DNA of 64,000 nucleotides from JAAFJT01 sp043744275. Its GTDB lineage: Bacteria > Bacteroidota > Bacteroidia > Chitinophagales > Saprospiraceae. The stretch spans positions 1 through 64,000 of the forward strand of contig JAYTUY010000077.1 of NCBI GenBank assembly GCA_043744275.1, read 5' to 3'. The notes under the pieces were generated by a model. The model made no database searches. It was not told the origin of the DNA and saw only the letters and a list, made by a program, of their open reading frames with translations. Made by a program: the position numbers and the translations under genes. This document shows positions 61,787-64,000 of this stretch, piece after piece. The stretch's first letter is position 1; each line of letters starts with the position of its first letter.

Positions 61787-64000
61787 ATGAAAAAACTTTG
61801 CACGTTTATCGCCATCAGCCTATTGACACTTCACTTATTTGCACAAGGCACTCTTTCAGGTCGCATTATTGACCAATCGGGACAGCCTTTAGAGTATGTT
61901 ACTGTCACTTTGCACCGCGCCAAAGATTCCCTTTTAGTGAAAGGGGCACTCAGCGATGCCAGCGGAAAATACGATTTTACAGCCTTGAAAAATGGTTCGT
62001 ACATCGTGATGGCTTCGCAAGTCGGCTTGAAAAAAATCTATTCGACTCCCCGCAGTATTTTAGATAATTCATTGACTGTCAATGATTTAAAGTTGACTGA
62101 TGATGTCAAAACACTTGAGGCTGTGACTATTTCTGCTCAAAAACCATTTATCGAACATCAGATTGATAAGACTGTTGTAAACGTTGAAAACAGCATCGTT
62201 TCAGCAGGTTCAACGGCTTTGGAAGTGCTTGAAAAAGCACCAGGCGTGATTGTTGACAACGAAGGCAAAATTACACTGAGGGGTAAGGACAATGTGCGCG
62301 TCATGGTGGATGGTAAGCCTTCGCAACTCTCTCAAGACCAGTTAGCCAATTTGCTCCGCAACACCACTGCCAATATGATTCAAAAAGTGGAAATCATCAC
62401 CAATCCATCTTCAAAATATGATGCGGCGGGCAATGCTGGTATCATCAATATTGTGATGAAAAAAAACCAATTGTATGGCTTAAATGGTCAAGTGTCAAGC
62501 ACGTATGGACAAGGTGTTTACTACAAAAATTTCAACAGCTTGAACCTCAATTACAGATATGCCAAATGGAATGTGTTTGGTTCATATAATTTCAATAATC
62601 GAGTGAATTTTAATACAAATGATATTTCACGACTTTTCCGCGCCGATAATGGCAAGGGAGCAGTCACTGATTCGTTTGTGCAACATGCTTATAATCTTAA
62701 TCCGTATATTTCACAAGCTTGGCGAGGTGGCGTTGATTATAATATTTCCAATAAAACAACCGTTGGCGTCTTATTTTCAGGCAATTTTGGCAATAGAAAT
62801 AACAAAATCAAAGGGTTTTCAAAAGATAATATCACCACTATCTATGCACCCAATGGCACTATCCGCTCGGAGGTACATACCAGAACGATGGAAGAGGATA
62901 AATGGAATGAGGTATCCGCCAATTTCAATATCAAACATACTTTCGATTCAACAGGTCGTGAAATGACATTTGATGCCGATAGCTATTCATTTGATACAGA
63001 CAATCAACAAAATTTTGATGTCTCTTCAACAGGTGAAGCTAATGCCCTTCAACAAAACAATATTACGCGCAAGTTTGATATAAAATCTGCCAAGGTCGAT
63101 TATACGCACCCCCTCAGTAAAAAAGCCAAATTTGAGGCAGGTGCGAAGTCAAGTTATGTCAATTCGGGCAATGATATAAAATTTTATAACATCGATGGTG
63201 GCACACGCACGTTAGATATGAACATTACAAATGATTTTCAATATGATGAAAATATAAATGCCGTATATGCCAGTTTGAATCATGAATTGAAAGGCGGTAT
63301 CAGCTATCAAGTTGGTTTAAGAGCTGAAAATACGAATATAAAGGGCAATCAAGTGACGACCGATACGAGTTTCACACGCCACTATACTGATCTTTTTCCG
63401 ACGGCTTTTATTATGAAAAAATGGGGTGCGAAGGATAAACATGCAGTGAGAGTCTCTTACAGCCGCCGTATTGACCGTCCGAATTATGAAGATTTGAATC
63501 CTTTTCGTGAGTTTTTGGATAAATATACTTACGAGCAAGGCAACCCGAACTTGACCCCTCAGTATTCCAACAACTTTGACCTCAGTTATACTTTTATGGG
63601 AGCTATGACGATTGGTGGAAATTATTCAAAAACCACTGATGCCATCACTTTTACGGTGAAACAAGATGATGCTTTGAAGCAATCTTTTGTAACCAAACAA
63701 AATGTTGCCACGCTTCAAAATTATGGTTTCAACTTAAATATGCCAGTGCCTATTAAAAAATGGTGGAATGTGAATGCCAGTGCGAACTTCTTTGTCAACC
63801 GCTATCAAGGCGAGTTTTTAGGCTCTCAATTGGATTTAAAAATCCCTGTTTTGAACCTCAATATTCAAAATCGCTTCACATTGCCAAAGGATTGGTCGGC
63901 AGAATTGAGTGGTTGGTATGTGTCGAGAGCTTCTCAAGGGCTATTTATTGGAGAGCCCATGTATGCCATCAATGCAGGCATTTCCAAGCAATTATTGGAT
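61787..64000 (+). CDS. Outer-membrane beta-barrel protein, 5' part
   Basis: Open from the ATG at 61787 to the window end (738 codons, no stop). A signal peptide (about 1-20, ending L-F-A-Q-G) precedes a CarboxypepD_reg-like domain (about 21-100), a plug domain with V-M-V-D-G-K-P-S and I-I-T-N-P-S-S-K-Y-D-A-A-G-N-A-G-I-I-N-I-V, and the start of an OMP_b-brl_3-type barrel. Motif copies: T-L-R-G-K (62274), H-P-L-S-K (63110), T-P-Q-Y-S (63554), and a one-base variant at 62048. The ligand is unknown. Confidence 0.88.
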   Translation, partial: MKKLCTFIAISLLTLHLFAQGTLSGRIIDQSGQPLEYVTVTLHRAKDSLLVKGALSDASGKYDFTALKNGSYIVMASQVGLKKIYSTPRSILDNSLTVNDLKLTDDVKTLEAVTISAQKPFIEHQIDKTVVNVENSIVSAGSTALEVLEKAPGVIVDNEGKITLRGKDNVRVMVDGKPSQLSQDQLANLLRNTTANMIQKVEIITNPSSKYDAAGNAGIINIVMKKNQLYGLNGQVSSTYGQGVYYKNFNSLNLNYRYAKWNVFGSYNFNNRVNFNTNDISRLFRADNGKGAVTDSFVQHAYNLNPYISQAWRGGVDYNISNKTTVGVLFSGNFGNRNNKIKGFSKDNITTIYAPNGTIRSEVHTRTMEEDKWNEVSANFNIKHTFDSTGREMTFDADSYSFDTDNQQNFDVSSTGEANALQQNNITRKFDIKSAKVDYTHPLSKKAKFEAGAKSSYVNSGNDIKFYNIDGGTRTLDMNITNDFQYDENINAVYASLNHELKGGISYQVGLRAENTNIKGNQVTTDTSFTRHYTDLFPTAFIMKKWGAKDKHAVRVSYSRRIDRPNYEDLNPFREFLDKYTYEQGNPNLTPQYSNNFDLSYTFMGAMTIGGNYSKTTDAITFTVKQDDALKQSFVTKQNVATLQNYGFNLNMPVPIKKWWNVNASANFFVNRYQGEFLGSQLDLKIPVLNLNIQNRFTLPKDWSAELSGWYVSRASQGLFIGEPMYAINAGISKQLLD
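62048..62059 (-). repeat. One-mismatch motif copy
   Basis: CCCCGCAGTATT differs from the motif by one T-to-G change. It lies in frame (T-P-R-S-I) in the barrel gene. Confidence 0.55.

Noticed and set aside
1..64000. tRNA, rRNA, tmRNA or riboswitch genes
   Set aside because: I looked in the intergenic stretches and saw no cloverleaf, conserved rRNA segment or known riboswitch core; a covariance-model scan could still find something I cannot see by eye.

Overview
The window is about 64 kb of an AT-rich chromosome that I place in the phylum Bacteroidota. The grounds are type IX secretion sorting domains (types A and B), a GLPGLI protein next to a SusC/FecA-like barrel, an alternative complex III (ACIII) operon joined to caa3-type oxidase genes, DUF5683, and promoters of the TTTG-N19/21-TAnnTTTG kind. 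I cannot name the genus. No rRNA or tRNA gene was recognised.

Layout: 1-5.9 kb, rpoB (3' part) and rpoC. 6.2-12.7 kb, a WG-repeat protein, era, a UbiD-type decarboxylase, a Uma2 nuclease and a lipoprotein. 12.8-15.4 kb, an ATPase + DUF4435/TOPRIM pair resembling PARIS/OLD defence modules, directly abutting thyA. 15.9-33.5 kb, a long respiratory operon: actABCDEF, coxB (with an OmpA domain fused at its C-terminus), coxA, ctaB, two subunit III genes, a subunit IV gene, a cysteine-less SCO-like gene, a DUF420 gene and a small CPMC membrane protein. 33.5-35.3 kb, a small membrane protein, DUF423 and ung. 35.7-40.5 kb, a small Cys-rich secreted peptide, a GLPGLI protein, a 900-residue outer-membrane barrel and a lipoprotein. 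40.5-46.1 kb, DUF5683, parB, parA, a fatty acid hydroxylase/sterol desaturase-like protein, a UPF0173 hydrolase and rlmH. 46.4-53.9 kb, two large secreted T9SS proteins and a lipoprotein. 54.5-58.1 kb, YdeI-like, DUF1624-like, a truncated DUF1801 remnant, a membrane protein and an AraC regulator. 58.3-64 kb, a T9SS domain remnant, eno, a Gfo/Idh/MocA oxidoreductase and the start of another outer-membrane barrel.

The signal that ordinary annotation does not explain is a short non-palindromic motif, consensus AATACTGAGGGGGTA (core ACTGAGGGG). I count 56 CTGAGGGG cores by eye, 55 with the preceding A: 28 on each strand, about one per 1.1 kb, 38 inside genes and 18 between genes. Composition alone predicts well under one copy. 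It lies inside essential genes (rpoB, rpoC, thyA, eno, parA, parB, rlmH) without disturbing the frame, and uses all five stop-free reading frames. This abundance, strand balance and spread resemble DNA-uptake sequences of Neisseriaceae and Pasteurellaceae or HIP1 of cyanobacteria. I know of no such element described for Bacteroidota. A second pattern is intergenic low-complexity arrays, each followed by its own reverse complement.
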